Shown here: in pieces, positions 34,089 through 41,970 of the stretch | Layout of the letters: the number at the start of each line of letters is the position of its first letter | Position numbering within the stretch: position 1 is the stretch's first letter | Assembly: GCA_964524995.1 (NCBI GenBank) | Contig: CAZGDV010000002.1 | Span: forward strand, 1-64,000 | DNA from: CAZGDV01 sp964524995 | GTDB lineage: Bacteria; Chloroflexota; Dehalococcoidia; SZUA-161 | Direction of reading: 5' to 3' | DNA length: 64,000 nt | Position numbers and translations under genes: made by a program | Notes under the pieces: generated by a model | What the model was told of the DNA's origin: nothing | Databases searched by the model: none | Seen by the model: the letters and a program-made list of their open reading frames with translations, nothing else

Positions 34089-35258
34089 TTGACCGTTCTA
34101 GCGTCAAGTGCCAATCCTGAAGTACTGAGGTGGGCACGAGAGCGAGCTGGCTACTCCGTTCAGGAGATCGCCACAGCGCTCAACAAGGACGTCAGCTTGA
34201 TTCAGGGCTGGGAATCCAGCGACAGCGGCGAGGTGCCTACTTACGCCCAACTTGAGATGCTCGCCTATAGGTACTACAAGAGGCCGCTCGCCCTCTTCTT
34301 CTTCCCCGCACCGCCTGACGAGGTGGAGCCGCGACAGTCATTCCGCACGCTTCCTGATGCTGAGATCGATCGTCTCTTGCCGGACACGCTACACGTGATC
34401 AGGATGGCAAGGGCAATGCAGATCGCCTTGATGGAACTCAACGACGGAGTCAATCCGGCACTCCGCAGGATCTTCGAGGATATGCAGCCAACTCCCGACG
34501 CAAGTGTTGGCAAGTTGACCACGCAGGTGAGGGATTACCTATCCGTCGAGCTGGAGCAGCAGGTCAATTGTAGGACGGCTGAGGATGCATTCAAGCTGTG
34601 GCGAGATGCTGTGCAGCAGGCGGGCATCTTCGTATTCAAGCAACCCCTGAAACAGGAGGACGTCTCTGGTTTCTGTCTCCTTCATGATGAGTTCCCTGTG
34701 ATCTATGTGAACAACTCCACACCCGCAACCCGTCAGATATTCACACTATTCCACGAGTTGTCACACATACTACTACGAACGAATGGCATCACGAAGCAAG
34801 ATGACACTTATCTCAGGCATCTCTCTGGGTACAACAGGGATGTCGAGGTATTCTGCAATCAGTTTGCGGCCGAGTTCCTCGTACCTTCGGCGGACTTCGA
34901 ACGCCACATTGTTGGGACTCGTGTGTGGAACGAGAGGGCCATCACCAAGGTCGCTGACAGATACAACGTGAGCCGGGAGGTCATCCTTCGGAAGCTACTG
35001 GATCGTGGGCTCGTGGAACAGGACTACTACGAGGTCAAGTCACGAGAGTGGGCCGGACAGTCGGGCAAACGTGGCAAAGGGGGCGACTACTACCTCAATC
35101 AGATCACCTACTTAGGGGACAAGTACCTTGAACTTGCGTTTGGCAGGTACTATGCGGGTCGCTGCAGTCTCGAGTCGCTCTCCGATTACCTCAACGTAGC
35201 TGCGAAGAGCATCGTCACCCTGGAGGCCTACTTGGAGGGGAGAGGTTCCTCGGGATGA
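34089..35258 (+). CDS. XRE-HTH plus ImmA/IrrE metallopeptidase
   Basis: About 389 aa. N-terminal XRE-type HTH (LRWARERAGYSVQEIATALNKDVSLIQGWE) is joined to an ImmA/IrrE peptidase domain with zinc motif HELSH (His222-His226) and a following FCNQFAAEFLVP. Such fusions cleave or antagonise a partner and autoregulate. TTG at 34089 has AGAGG with 6 nt spacing; TTG at 34059 is the alternative. The stop overlaps the next start (ATGA), pairing it with a PIN-like toxin. Confidence 0.85.
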   Translation: MTVLASSANPEVLRWARERAGYSVQEIATALNKDVSLIQGWESSDSGEVPTYAQLEMLAYRYYKRPLALFFFPAPPDEVEPRQSFRTLPDAEIDRLLPDTLHVIRMARAMQIALMELNDGVNPALRRIFEDMQPTPDASVGKLTTQVRDYLSVELEQQVNCRTAEDAFKLWRDAVQQAGIFVFKQPLKQEDVSGFCLLHDEFPVIYVNNSTPATRQIFTLFHELSHILLRTNGITKQDDTYLRHLSGYNRDVEVFCNQFAAEFLVPSADFERHIVGTRVWNERAITKVADRYNVSREVILRKLLDRGLVEQDYYEVKSREWAGQSGKRGKGGDYYLNQITYLGDKYLELAFGRYYAGRCSLESLSDYLNVAAKSIVTLEAYLEGRGSSG

Positions 35259-35725
35259 CGTACGTGATTGACACGTGTAGCCTTATTGTCCTCGGCAACT
35301 TCTACCCGAACCGTTTTCCATCAGTGTGGGCTCTACTTGGGGAGCTTGTGGCCGACGAGAGACTCATCTCCGTGAGAGAAGTGCTTAGGGAGTTCCAGAA
35401 GAGGAACGGCAGTCCTCATATGTTTGCCTGGGTACGGGCGAACAATGGGATCTTCCTGTCACCCAGTCAAGCGGAGATGGCCTTCGTCAGTCAGATCTTT
35501 TCCGTTCCGCATTTCCAGAACGCAATCCCGAGCAAAGCAAGGTTCACTGGAAGCCCCGTTGCTGACCCCTTCGTGATTGCCTCCGCGTGGGTAAGGGGTG
35601 GCTGTGTAGTGACACAGGAGGAACTGAGGCCGAACGCAGCGAAGATCCCCAACATCTGCGCGCACTTCGGTATCGAGTGTACCAACCTGGAAGGCCTAAT
35701 GGCTGCCGAAGGATGGCAGTTCTAG
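35255..35725 (+). CDS. DUF4411 PIN-like toxin
   Basis: 156 aa. It has the DUF4411 pattern: N-terminal VIDTCSLIVL with a conserved acidic residue, FPSVWALLGELV, LISVREVLREFQ, and a later ADPFVIASAW. DUF4411 belongs to the PIN-nuclease-like clan and is typically found next to an HTH/ImmA antitoxin, as here. Ribonuclease activity is inferred from the family. Confidence 0.8.
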   Translation: MTYVIDTCSLIVLGNFYPNRFPSVWALLGELVADERLISVREVLREFQKRNGSPHMFAWVRANNGIFLSPSQAEMAFVSQIFSVPHFQNAIPSKARFTGSPVADPFVIASAWVRGGCVVTQEELRPNAAKIPNICAHFGIECTNLEGLMAAEGWQF

Positions 35726-35775
35726 CTTACGAAATGCCTAGGAGCCCCTCCGTTAGGTTGACCGGCGATTCTCTC

Positions 35776-35799
35776 AAGGCATTTCCCGGAAAATGCCTT
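35776..35799. repeat. Inverted repeat after the ImmA-DUF4411 pair
   Basis: AAGGCATTT (35776-35784) pairs with AAATGCCTT (35791-35799). Flanking CTCAAGG and CCTTGAG can extend a competing stem. A related AAATGCCTA lies at 35731-35739. It could be a terminator or an operator for the HTH domain. Confidence 0.45.
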
Positions 35800-35876
35800 A
35801 GATGCCCTTGAGGGGCGACAAGACCAAGCGGCGAGCCCTCTCTTACCTCGACAGAGCTATTCACCCTCGGCCTGTA

Positions 35877-35894
35877 ACACCAGTACACTGGTGT
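35877..35894. promoter_or_regulatory. 18-bp palindrome ACACCAGT-AC-ACTGGTGT
   Basis: Perfect 8-bp arms around AC. A related half-site (AACACCAGTATACCAGT on the minus strand) lies upstream of hicB near 33321-33338. This is an operator candidate of unknown owner. Confidence 0.4.
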
Positions 35895-35948
35895 GCTGTC
35901 CTCCATCCCTCCCAGGCACCTTCGCCCTCAACAATACCAAAGTACCCC

Positions 35949-35978
35949 TTGACACGGCCTCGACACGAGCGTTATGAT
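35949..35978 (+). promoter_or_regulatory. Promoter of the tetR-ABC operon
   Basis: TTGACA at 35949-35954 and TATGAT at 35973-35978 with 18-bp spacing. The predicted transcription start falls inside the adjacent 30-bp palindrome. Confidence 0.75.
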
Positions 35979-35980
35979 GT

Positions 35981-36010
35981 ATTCACTGACTGACCGGTCA
36001 GTCAGTGAAT
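35981..36010. promoter_or_regulatory. TetR operator, perfect 30-bp palindrome
   Basis: ATTCACTGACTGACC (35981-35995) followed by its exact reverse complement. It overlaps the predicted transcription start and lies 24 bp before the TTG start of tetR. TGAC/GTCA repeats of this type are typical of TetR operators, so autorepression of the exporter operon is very likely. Confidence 0.82.
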
Positions 36011-36033
36011 CGCCAGCCGGGGAGCACCACACG

Positions 36034-36636
36034 TTGGAGTCACCAGCCAGACGAAAGGACATACCGCCGCAGAGACGCCGCCAGATCCTCGACGCCGCCC
36101 GAGAGCTGTTCGCACAGGGCGGATACCACGGCGTCACCGTCGAGGCCATCGCGGAGAGGGTCGGGGTCAGCAAGGGCAACATCTACTGGTATTTCAAGTC
36201 GAAGCAGGAGATATTCCAGCTGCTTTTCGACGACATCGTGGAGAAGCTGTTCCTGCCGCTGGCGGGTGCGCTGGAGGGCGAGGCCCCCGCCGTCGAGAAG
36301 CTCCGGGCGCTCGCGAGGTACACGCTGGACGCCGCCGAGAAGGAGGAGAACGTCGAGGCGCTGCATTTCATGTGGCAGATCGGCGTTCAGCCCGAGCTTC
36401 ACAAGCTGCTTCCGTCCGATTACTCACATTGGGTAAGCCCGTTTATCGAGCACCTGACGCCCCTGTTCGAGGAGATGGGAGACGCAACCCCGGAGGGCGC
36501 CGCCCAGCTATACCTCATCATGCTCGATGCGTGCTGGTTCGTCGGCGCGCTGCGCCCCGATTTCTACGACAGGGAAGCCATCATGGCCGCCATCGAAGAC
36601 AAGTTCCTCAACCCGGGAAGGAGGCAGGATGCCTAG
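36034..36636 (+). CDS. TetR-family repressor
   Basis: 200 aa. N-terminal HTH: RRRQILDAARELFAQGG, YHGVTVEAIAERVGVSKGNIYWYFKSKQEIF. The C-terminal helical domain would bind an unknown small ligand. The start was set at TTG 36034 (GGGGAG, 9 nt spacing) because the upstream ATGs at 35974 lie before the predicted transcription start. It overlaps the ABC gene by 8 bp. It probably controls the exporter through the 30-bp palindrome. Confidence 0.9.
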   Translation: MESPARRKDIPPQRRRQILDAARELFAQGGYHGVTVEAIAERVGVSKGNIYWYFKSKQEIFQLLFDDIVEKLFLPLAGALEGEAPAVEKLRALARYTLDAAEKEENVEALHFMWQIGVQPELHKLLPSDYSHWVSPFIEHLTPLFEEMGDATPEGAAQLYLIMLDACWFVGALRPDFYDREAIMAAIEDKFLNPGRRQDA

Positions 36637-37360
36637 ATCACCCTCAGCGGACCCCGCGATCACCGTATTGCATGCAGAGAACGTGTCCCGAACATACCAG
36701 ATGGGCCAGGTCGAGGTGAACGCCCTGAAGGATGCCAGCCTCGACATCACGCCCGGCGAGTTCGTCGTCATCCTCGGCCCCAGCGGGTCCGGCAAGACAA
36801 CGCTCCTCAACATGATCGGCGGCATGGACAAGCCTACGTCGGGCAGGATCGCAGTCGATGGACTTGACATAACATCACTCGGCGAGAAGGGCCTGACGGG
36901 CTACCGGCGCAGGTACATCGGGTTCGTCTTCCAGTTCTTCAACCTTATCCCGACTTTGACCGCCAGGGAGAACGTGGAGTTCGCGGGGGAACTGGTAACC
37001 AACCCTCGGCCCGCCTCGGAGGTACTCGATGTCGTCGGGCTCGGGGACCGCGCCGAACACTACCCGAGCGAGCTGTCGGGCGGGGAGCAGCAGCGCGTGG
37101 CCATCGCCAGAGCGCTGGCCAAGGACACGCCAATCCTGCTCTGCGACGAGCCGACAGGGGAGCTGGACTTCGAGACCGGCAAGCACATCCTGGGCGCTAT
37201 ACGCTCGATCAACAGGGCCGACAGCAAGACCGTACTGCTGGTCACACACAACACGGCCATTGGGGAGATGGCCGACAGGGTGATCCGGCTCAGGAGCGGC
37301 GAGATCATCGAGGACAGGAGCAACGCCAGCCCTATAGATCCGCAGGAGCTGAGGTGGTAG
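36629..37360 (+). CDS. ABC transporter ATPase, MacB/LolD type
   Basis: 243 aa. Walker A GPSGSGKTTLL, Q-loop FVFQFFNLIP, signature LSGGEQQRVAIARAL, Walker B ILLCDEPTGELD, H-loop VTHN. The VFQFFNLIPTLTARENVE block is typical of MacB/LolD-type ATPases that work with FtsX-like permeases. AAGGAGG precedes the ATG. It is followed by the permease 6 bp later. Confidence 0.93.
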   Translation: MPRSPSADPAITVLHAENVSRTYQMGQVEVNALKDASLDITPGEFVVILGPSGSGKTTLLNMIGGMDKPTSGRIAVDGLDITSLGEKGLTGYRRRYIGFVFQFFNLIPTLTARENVEFAGELVTNPRPASEVLDVVGLGDRAEHYPSELSGGEQQRVAIARALAKDTPILLCDEPTGELDFETGKHILGAIRSINRADSKTVLLVTHNTAIGEMADRVIRLRSGEIIEDRSNASPIDPQELRW

Positions 37361-37366
37361 GCCGGC

Positions 37367-39760
37367 ATGAATAGAGTCAGGCGCCTGTTCCAGCGCAAGC
37401 TGCAGCGGAAGCTCATCCGTGACCTCGCCGGTTCAAAGGGCCTCTTCATCGCCGTATCCATCGTCATATTCCTCGGTGTGGCCCTCTTCGGGGCTTCCTT
37501 CCTCGGCTACCGGAATCTGAAGTCATCCTACGACTACTCGTACGAAGTGCTGCGCATGGCCGACTTCACCATCCGGGTAGTGGAGGCCCCGCCGGAGTTG
37601 GTCGACGAACTGGAGGCCGTACCAGGGATCGAAGCTGTGACCGGCAGGGTCAATACCGAGATCGTAATGGCCATCCCCGGTGACGAGGTGAAGCGTATAT
37701 CGGCCACCTTCATCTCGCTGCCCGGTGCAACTAGGCCCGACGTCAACGACGTCAAGGTAGAGGAGGGCGACTACTTCGGCGATCCCGGCGGCAAGGCACT
37801 TCTGCTGGAGAAGGGCTTCGCCGAGCACCACGACCTGCACGCAGGCGACACAGTCAGCCTGGTCATCGGCGACGCTGAAGTGGGGTACAGCGTAGCCGGT
37901 ATCGTCACAAGCCCGGAGTACATCTGGCCCGCCAAGAGCCGGCAGGAGATACTGGTCTCGTTCGAGACATGGGGCGTCGGATTCCTCCCGCAGGAAACGA
38001 TCGGCGGTCTTACGGGCTCCAGCGGCCTGAACGAGTTCTGCTTCCTGGTTGACGACGCGGTGGACAGAGATTCCGTGATCGAGCAGGTCGAAGCGATACT
38101 GTCGCCGTACAGCGTAATCGACGTGGTACCACAGGAGGAGCAGCCCAGCAACAACGCTCTCAAGCTGGACCTACAGGAGTTCGGCGAGATGGCCGAGATA
38201 TTCCCCCTGATGTTCCTCGTCGTCGGCGCGCTCGCCACGTACATCCTTCTCACAAGGCTGGTACAGAACCAGCGGGCCCAGATCGGCCTGATGCGGGCAA
38301 TCGGCTACACCCGGCGACAGGTCCTGTTTCACTATCTCGGCTTCGCCCTGATCATAGGTATCGCGGGGTCGGTCGCAGGAATCATAGCGGGATACCTGCT
38401 CGGCGGCGCGGTAACGAACCTGTATGTAGACATACTCGGCCTGCCGTACACCCACACCCAGATGGGCTGGATCGAGTGGCTGGCGATAGAGGAGGGGATC
38501 GCCGCAGGCGTCCTGCCCTGCCTGATCGGAGGTTTCATACCCGCGTTCGCCGCCTCACGATTGATACCGGCGGAGGCGATGCGCACGCCCCCTCCTGCCG
38601 CCGGCAGGCGACCGGTGATCGAGCGCATCTTCCCCTTCCTCGCCAGGCTGTCCTTCCTGTGGAAGGTCCCGCTGCGCAATATCTTCCGCAACCGGCGCCG
38701 CAGCATCTACACGATGATAGGCGTTGCCTTCGGCATCATGCTGATCCTCGTCTCGGCCTCGTTCATCGACTCTTTCGACGCGGTCTTCTCGATGCAGTTC
38801 GACGATATACAGCGGAGCGACGCGCAGATTAACTTCGCCGATCCCCAGCCCGAATACGTGCTCGACGAGATAGCGGGATGGGAGGAAGTCGAGACAGTCG
38901 AGCCGGTGCTCCAAATCCCGGCGCGTCTCGCGTATGGAGACGAGACCTACTCGACGTTGGCAATCGGCCTGGCCGAAGACTCCGACCTTTACGGCCTCTA
39001 CCGAACTTCGGGCGAACGAGTCTACGCAAGCCAGGGCCAGGTACTGCTCAGCGAGGCGCTGGAGGACAAGCTGGGCGTGCACGTGGGAGACACTATTGGG
39101 GTGGACGCCGCGCCCTACGGCGGCGGCGAGCTCGAAGTCGCGGGATTCGTCAAGCAACCACTGGGCAGCTACGGGTACATCGCCATCGAGGATGCGCAGC
39201 AGATGGCGGGATACCCCGTGGTCAACGGCATCATGCTGGCCTCCAGTACAGATGACCTCAGCCCGCTCAGGGACAAGGCTCATGGCCTGCCGGGAGCTGC
39301 CTCCATCGACGTGACGTCCGAGTTGGGAGACAAGGTGGACGAGATGCTGTCGCTGATTCGCGGCATCATGTACGTGATGCTCGCCTTCGGCGCCGCCCTC
39401 TGCCTGGCTATAGTATTCACCACGGTCACCATAAGCATAGTGGAGCGCAGGCGCGAGATCGCGACCATGCGCACCCTCGGCGAGGGCAAGGGCCGTATCG
39501 CCGCCATGATAACGATCGAGAACCTGATCCTCGGCCTGGTTGCGGTGATACCGGGCATACCGCTCGCCTACGGCGTCGCGATGATGATGTCGCGCTTCTT
39601 CCAGACCGACATGATGAACTTCTACCTGGCCATATACCCCCGCACCTACGTCATGGTGGTCGCTATAGTCGTGATCATCATGCTGGTATCACAGCTGCCC
39701 GGCATAAGGCAGCTCAACCGCATGGACCTGGCGAAGGTGATAAAGGAACAGACTACCTAG
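37367..39760 (+). CDS. Double-FtsX ABC permease, MacB-like
   Basis: 797 aa. Two repeated modules, each with an N-terminal membrane helix (about residues 26-47 and 448-466), an extracytoplasmic MacB_PCD-like domain, and FtsX-type helices. The first FtsX unit is near residues 285-405 (ATYILLTRLVQNQRAQIGLMRAIG), the second near 665-790 (ERRREIATMRTLGEGKGRI). The organism's other features suggest a single membrane, so it may act as a mechanotransmission or lipoprotein/peptide export permease. The substrate is unknown; control by TetR suggests export of a toxic or signalling compound. Confidence 0.9.
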   Translation: MNRVRRLFQRKLQRKLIRDLAGSKGLFIAVSIVIFLGVALFGASFLGYRNLKSSYDYSYEVLRMADFTIRVVEAPPELVDELEAVPGIEAVTGRVNTEIVMAIPGDEVKRISATFISLPGATRPDVNDVKVEEGDYFGDPGGKALLLEKGFAEHHDLHAGDTVSLVIGDAEVGYSVAGIVTSPEYIWPAKSRQEILVSFETWGVGFLPQETIGGLTGSSGLNEFCFLVDDAVDRDSVIEQVEAILSPYSVIDVVPQEEQPSNNALKLDLQEFGEMAEIFPLMFLVVGALATYILLTRLVQNQRAQIGLMRAIGYTRRQVLFHYLGFALIIGIAGSVAGIIAGYLLGGAVTNLYVDILGLPYTHTQMGWIEWLAIEEGIAAGVLPCLIGGFIPAFAASRLIPAEAMRTPPPAAGRRPVIERIFPFLARLSFLWKVPLRNIFRNRRRSIYTMIGVAFGIMLILVSASFIDSFDAVFSMQFDDIQRSDAQINFADPQPEYVLDEIAGWEEVETVEPVLQIPARLAYGDETYSTLAIGLAEDSDLYGLYRTSGERVYASQGQVLLSEALEDKLGVHVGDTIGVDAAPYGGGELEVAGFVKQPLGSYGYIAIEDAQQMAGYPVVNGIMLASSTDDLSPLRDKAHGLPGAASIDVTSELGDKVDEMLSLIRGIMYVMLAFGAALCLAIVFTTVTISIVERRREIATMRTLGEGKGRIAAMITIENLILGLVAVIPGIPLAYGVAMMMSRFFQTDMMNFYLAIYPRTYVMVVAIVVIIMLVSQLPGIRQLNRMDLAKVIKEQTT

Positions 39761-39854
39761 CACGGCCTCGGCTCGTCAATCCAGCGTGCGACGCTCAAGA
39801 TCGAGAGGAAAGGGGAGCTTTTGGGAATTGACGCGATGCGCTGCGTCGGCTAGA

Positions 39855-39990
39855 CTCAGTCCACACGGTAAGCATCTCGGGAGGGGAACTCAGCATCCCC
39901 CTTGAGGGGGCTTTGAGCCGCCAGTCTTAATTGGTCACTTGACTGGTGGGGAGCCAGTAGTGAAACCGACCTCGTGAGGTCGGTTTTCTT
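39855..39990 (+). ncRNA. Candidate structured RNA or leader ending in a terminator
   Basis: Several helices can be drawn: CCCCC/GGGGG (39897-39901/39906-39910), competing with GGGGA/TCCCC (39883-39887/39896-39900); CCAGTC/GACTGG (39921-39926/39941-39946); and a final 10-bp stem with T-tract. The competing pair and the terminator placed 42 bp ahead of a lipoprotein gene resemble an attenuator or riboswitch. It matches no class I can name. Confidence 0.35.
39963..39990 (+). terminator. Intrinsic terminator
   Basis: AAACCGACCT (39963-39972), loop CGTG, AGGTCGGTTT (39977-39986), then TCTT. It is the best rho-independent terminator in the window. It lies 203 bp after the permease stop and 42 bp before the lipoprotein start. 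Confidence 0.8.
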
Positions 39991-40031
39991 GTTGTCCGGC
40001 CACCGCGACCAACCGGATCAAGGGCAAGAGC

Positions 40032-40580
40032 ATGAAGACCGTACGTACTATTATCACCGCCCTTGTAGTCACGATTGCCATCTGTGTGATGGCCGCTGGC
40101 CTGTCGTGCACTAGCGAGACACGTGAGATATCGCAAGCTGATCCGATCTCGCCCACTAAGGCGTATACCTCTGCAGTCATACCGATACTGACCTCCATTT
40201 CCTCCGCCAACAAGGTCTACCTGATGCCGATGGAACGCGCTCACCAACTCAGCGAGAGCAGTGCGCCGGGCGAATTCACCGCAATCCAAGAGGCGGCCAC
40301 TCTGTACGCTGACGAGATAGCGAGATGCCGTGAGCAGTGGAACGAGATCAGCCCTCCCGACGCACTCAGCAGGTTCCACGTTGACTATGCCGGCTACCTC
40401 CAGGTCGAAGAGGATAGTGCCAAGCTCCTCGCTTTGAGCGTCCGGCTGCATGATCTGGACGGTGTGTCCATAGCGATGGATATCAGGGACGACAACTTCG
40501 AGTGGCTGAAGGACTGTCTGGAGCAATTCGAAGCGACTACCACCATCCCGGACATGGGTGACGACGACCTCATCCTCTGA
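40032..40580 (+). CDS. Predicted lipoprotein (182 aa)
   Basis: A type-II signal peptide is clear: MKTVRTIITALVVTIAICVM then lipobox LSC with Cys26. The mature part is acidic and predominantly helical (for example AIQEAATLYADEIARCREQW, LEQFEATTTIP) and may form a helical bundle. No family was recognised. It sits directly behind a terminator and candidate leader RNA, so expression may be conditional. Confidence 0.75.
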   Translation: MKTVRTIITALVVTIAICVMAAGLSCTSETREISQADPISPTKAYTSAVIPILTSISSANKVYLMPMERAHQLSESSAPGEFTAIQEAATLYADEIARCREQWNEISPPDALSRFHVDYAGYLQVEEDSAKLLALSVRLHDLDGVSIAMDIRDDNFEWLKDCLEQFEATTTIPDMGDDDLIL

Positions 40581-40946
40581 AACATCTCGCCGTCCACGCC
40601 TCAACTCACCGACACCACCCCAGCCTGCCGAGCCGCCTAGCCCTCTGCCGAGCCATAAGGCTCCATCGTGCTCTCCATGACCGAATGGTGTGCCTAGCAT
40701 GTCGCAAAGGCGAGACGGGCTCCTGAGCGCCTCTGAGAGGCCTCCAGGGTCGGCGGGCGGGCAGGCACTACCAAGGCTCGACGGCGGGGCGAGGGCATAA
40801 TACCTCACAAATCAGCACCAACGTCGTTCTACCCACCCGGCGCCCGATGGCAGCAGGTTGCCCGCAGTAGTCACGCGCAGGTGTTTGACAACGAGACCCC
40901 CAAGTAGCAGAATGCACAAATCAGACCAACCACCTGGAGGCTCGCC
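40581..40946. other. Intergenic region without a gene
   Basis: No convincing ORF was found here. It contains the motif CGCCCGATGGCAG at 40841-40853 and AACGTCGTTCTACCCACCC at 40820-40838; both recur near 58.4 kb. GGAGG with suitable spacing lies at the downstream gene's start (40947). Confidence 0.5.
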
Positions 40947-41750
40947 ATGAATGTTGCCCAGTTTCGCAAGTCGCGATCCGGTGTACTCCTCTTAGCCCTC
41001 ACTCTCGTTTCCGCTCTCACCTTGCTCGTGGCTGGTTGCAGCACCGGCCCGGAAACGAGCGAGACATACACATTCAATGTCGGTGAGATGGCCAAGCTCG
41101 TGGTGACCGCTGACAACACCCAGGTGGACATCCAGGCCCAACCGGGCGGCAACATAACCGTACAGGCAACGCTGCGCCGCGCCGACGACCTGACCTACGA
41201 GTTATCCCAGGACGGCAACACCGTCACCATCGACATCGACATCGAGGGCGCAGGGTTCATCGGCGAGAGCCCCGGCGCGGAGCTTGACATAACCGTCCCG
41301 CCGCAGACGGAACTCGATATCCGCACATCCAACGGCGCGGTTAACGGCAACGGTACGCACGGCATCGCCAAGGTGGAGACGTCGAACGGCAAGATCGAGT
41401 TCAAGAACGCGAGCGGCGATTTCGACCTCAGGACCAGCAACGGCAGCCTGAACCTGTCGGACTTCTCAGGCCAGGTTGACGGCGAGACGAGCAACGGCCG
41501 GATCGAGTTCGAGGGCAACCTGACTGACGGGTCGGAGAACCGCCTCACAACGAGTAATGGCAGAATAGACGTAGAGTTCGATGCCGAGCCCAACATCGAC
41601 CTGGACGCCGAGACGAGCAACGGCGATATCGATTGCGACTTCCCCATCACGGCGACGGTGACCGGCGACGACCGCCTGGTCGGCACGATCGGCGCCGGCG
41701 GCACGAAGCTGGACCTGAGCACGAGCAACGGCGACATAACGATCAGGTAG
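40947..41750 (+). CDS. DUF4097 beta-helix lipoprotein with TSNG repeats
   Basis: 267 aa. Signal peptide with lipobox VAGC (Cys31). The mature protein has seven TSNG motifs spaced about 17-30 residues apart (RTSNGAVNG, ETSNGKIEF, RTSNGSLNL, ETSNGRIEF, TTSNGRIDV, ETSNGDIDC, STSNGDITI). This is the signature of DUF4097 right-handed beta-solenoids, where each Asn-Gly turn stacks. Proteins of this family are surface-exposed and of uncertain function. The neighbour upstream is another lipoprotein. Confidence 0.85.
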   Translation: MNVAQFRKSRSGVLLLALTLVSALTLLVAGCSTGPETSETYTFNVGEMAKLVVTADNTQVDIQAQPGGNITVQATLRRADDLTYELSQDGNTVTIDIDIEGAGFIGESPGAELDITVPPQTELDIRTSNGAVNGNGTHGIAKVETSNGKIEFKNASGDFDLRTSNGSLNLSDFSGQVDGETSNGRIEFEGNLTDGSENRLTTSNGRIDVEFDAEPNIDLDAETSNGDIDCDFPITATVTGDDRLVGTIGAGGTKLDLSTSNGDITIR

Positions 41751-41766
41751 ACGCTCCACCATCCCT

Positions 41767-41822
41767 ATGTCCCAATGTCCGGGCTGCCAGATGTTCAGAT
41801 GTCTGGCTGGCTACCCAGAGGT
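41767..41822. repeat. 8-bp-phased degenerate repeat array, locus F
   Basis: atgtccca, atgtccgg, gctgccag, atgttcag, atgtctgg, ctggctac, ccagaggt. It lies 17 bp after the DUF4097 gene and just before the putative promoter of the restriction-modification operon. Confidence 0.75.
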
Positions 41823-41837
41823 AACATCTATCGAATC

Positions 41838-41866
41838 TTGACGCTTATGCTCGCCTAGAGTAGCAT
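41838..41866 (+). promoter_or_regulatory. Putative promoter of the restriction-modification genes
   Basis: TTGACG (41838-41843) and TAGCAT (41861-41866) with 17-bp spacing, about 105 bp before the chosen methylase start. Confidence 0.45.
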
Positions 41867-41970
41867 TGTGCCGGCATTCCCCGCTTGAAACCCGAGGACG
41901 AAGTGGATGTGTGCAAGGGCACGTGAGTGGGTGCGATTCTCATGACAGCTTTGCATTCAAGAGTGCTCCC

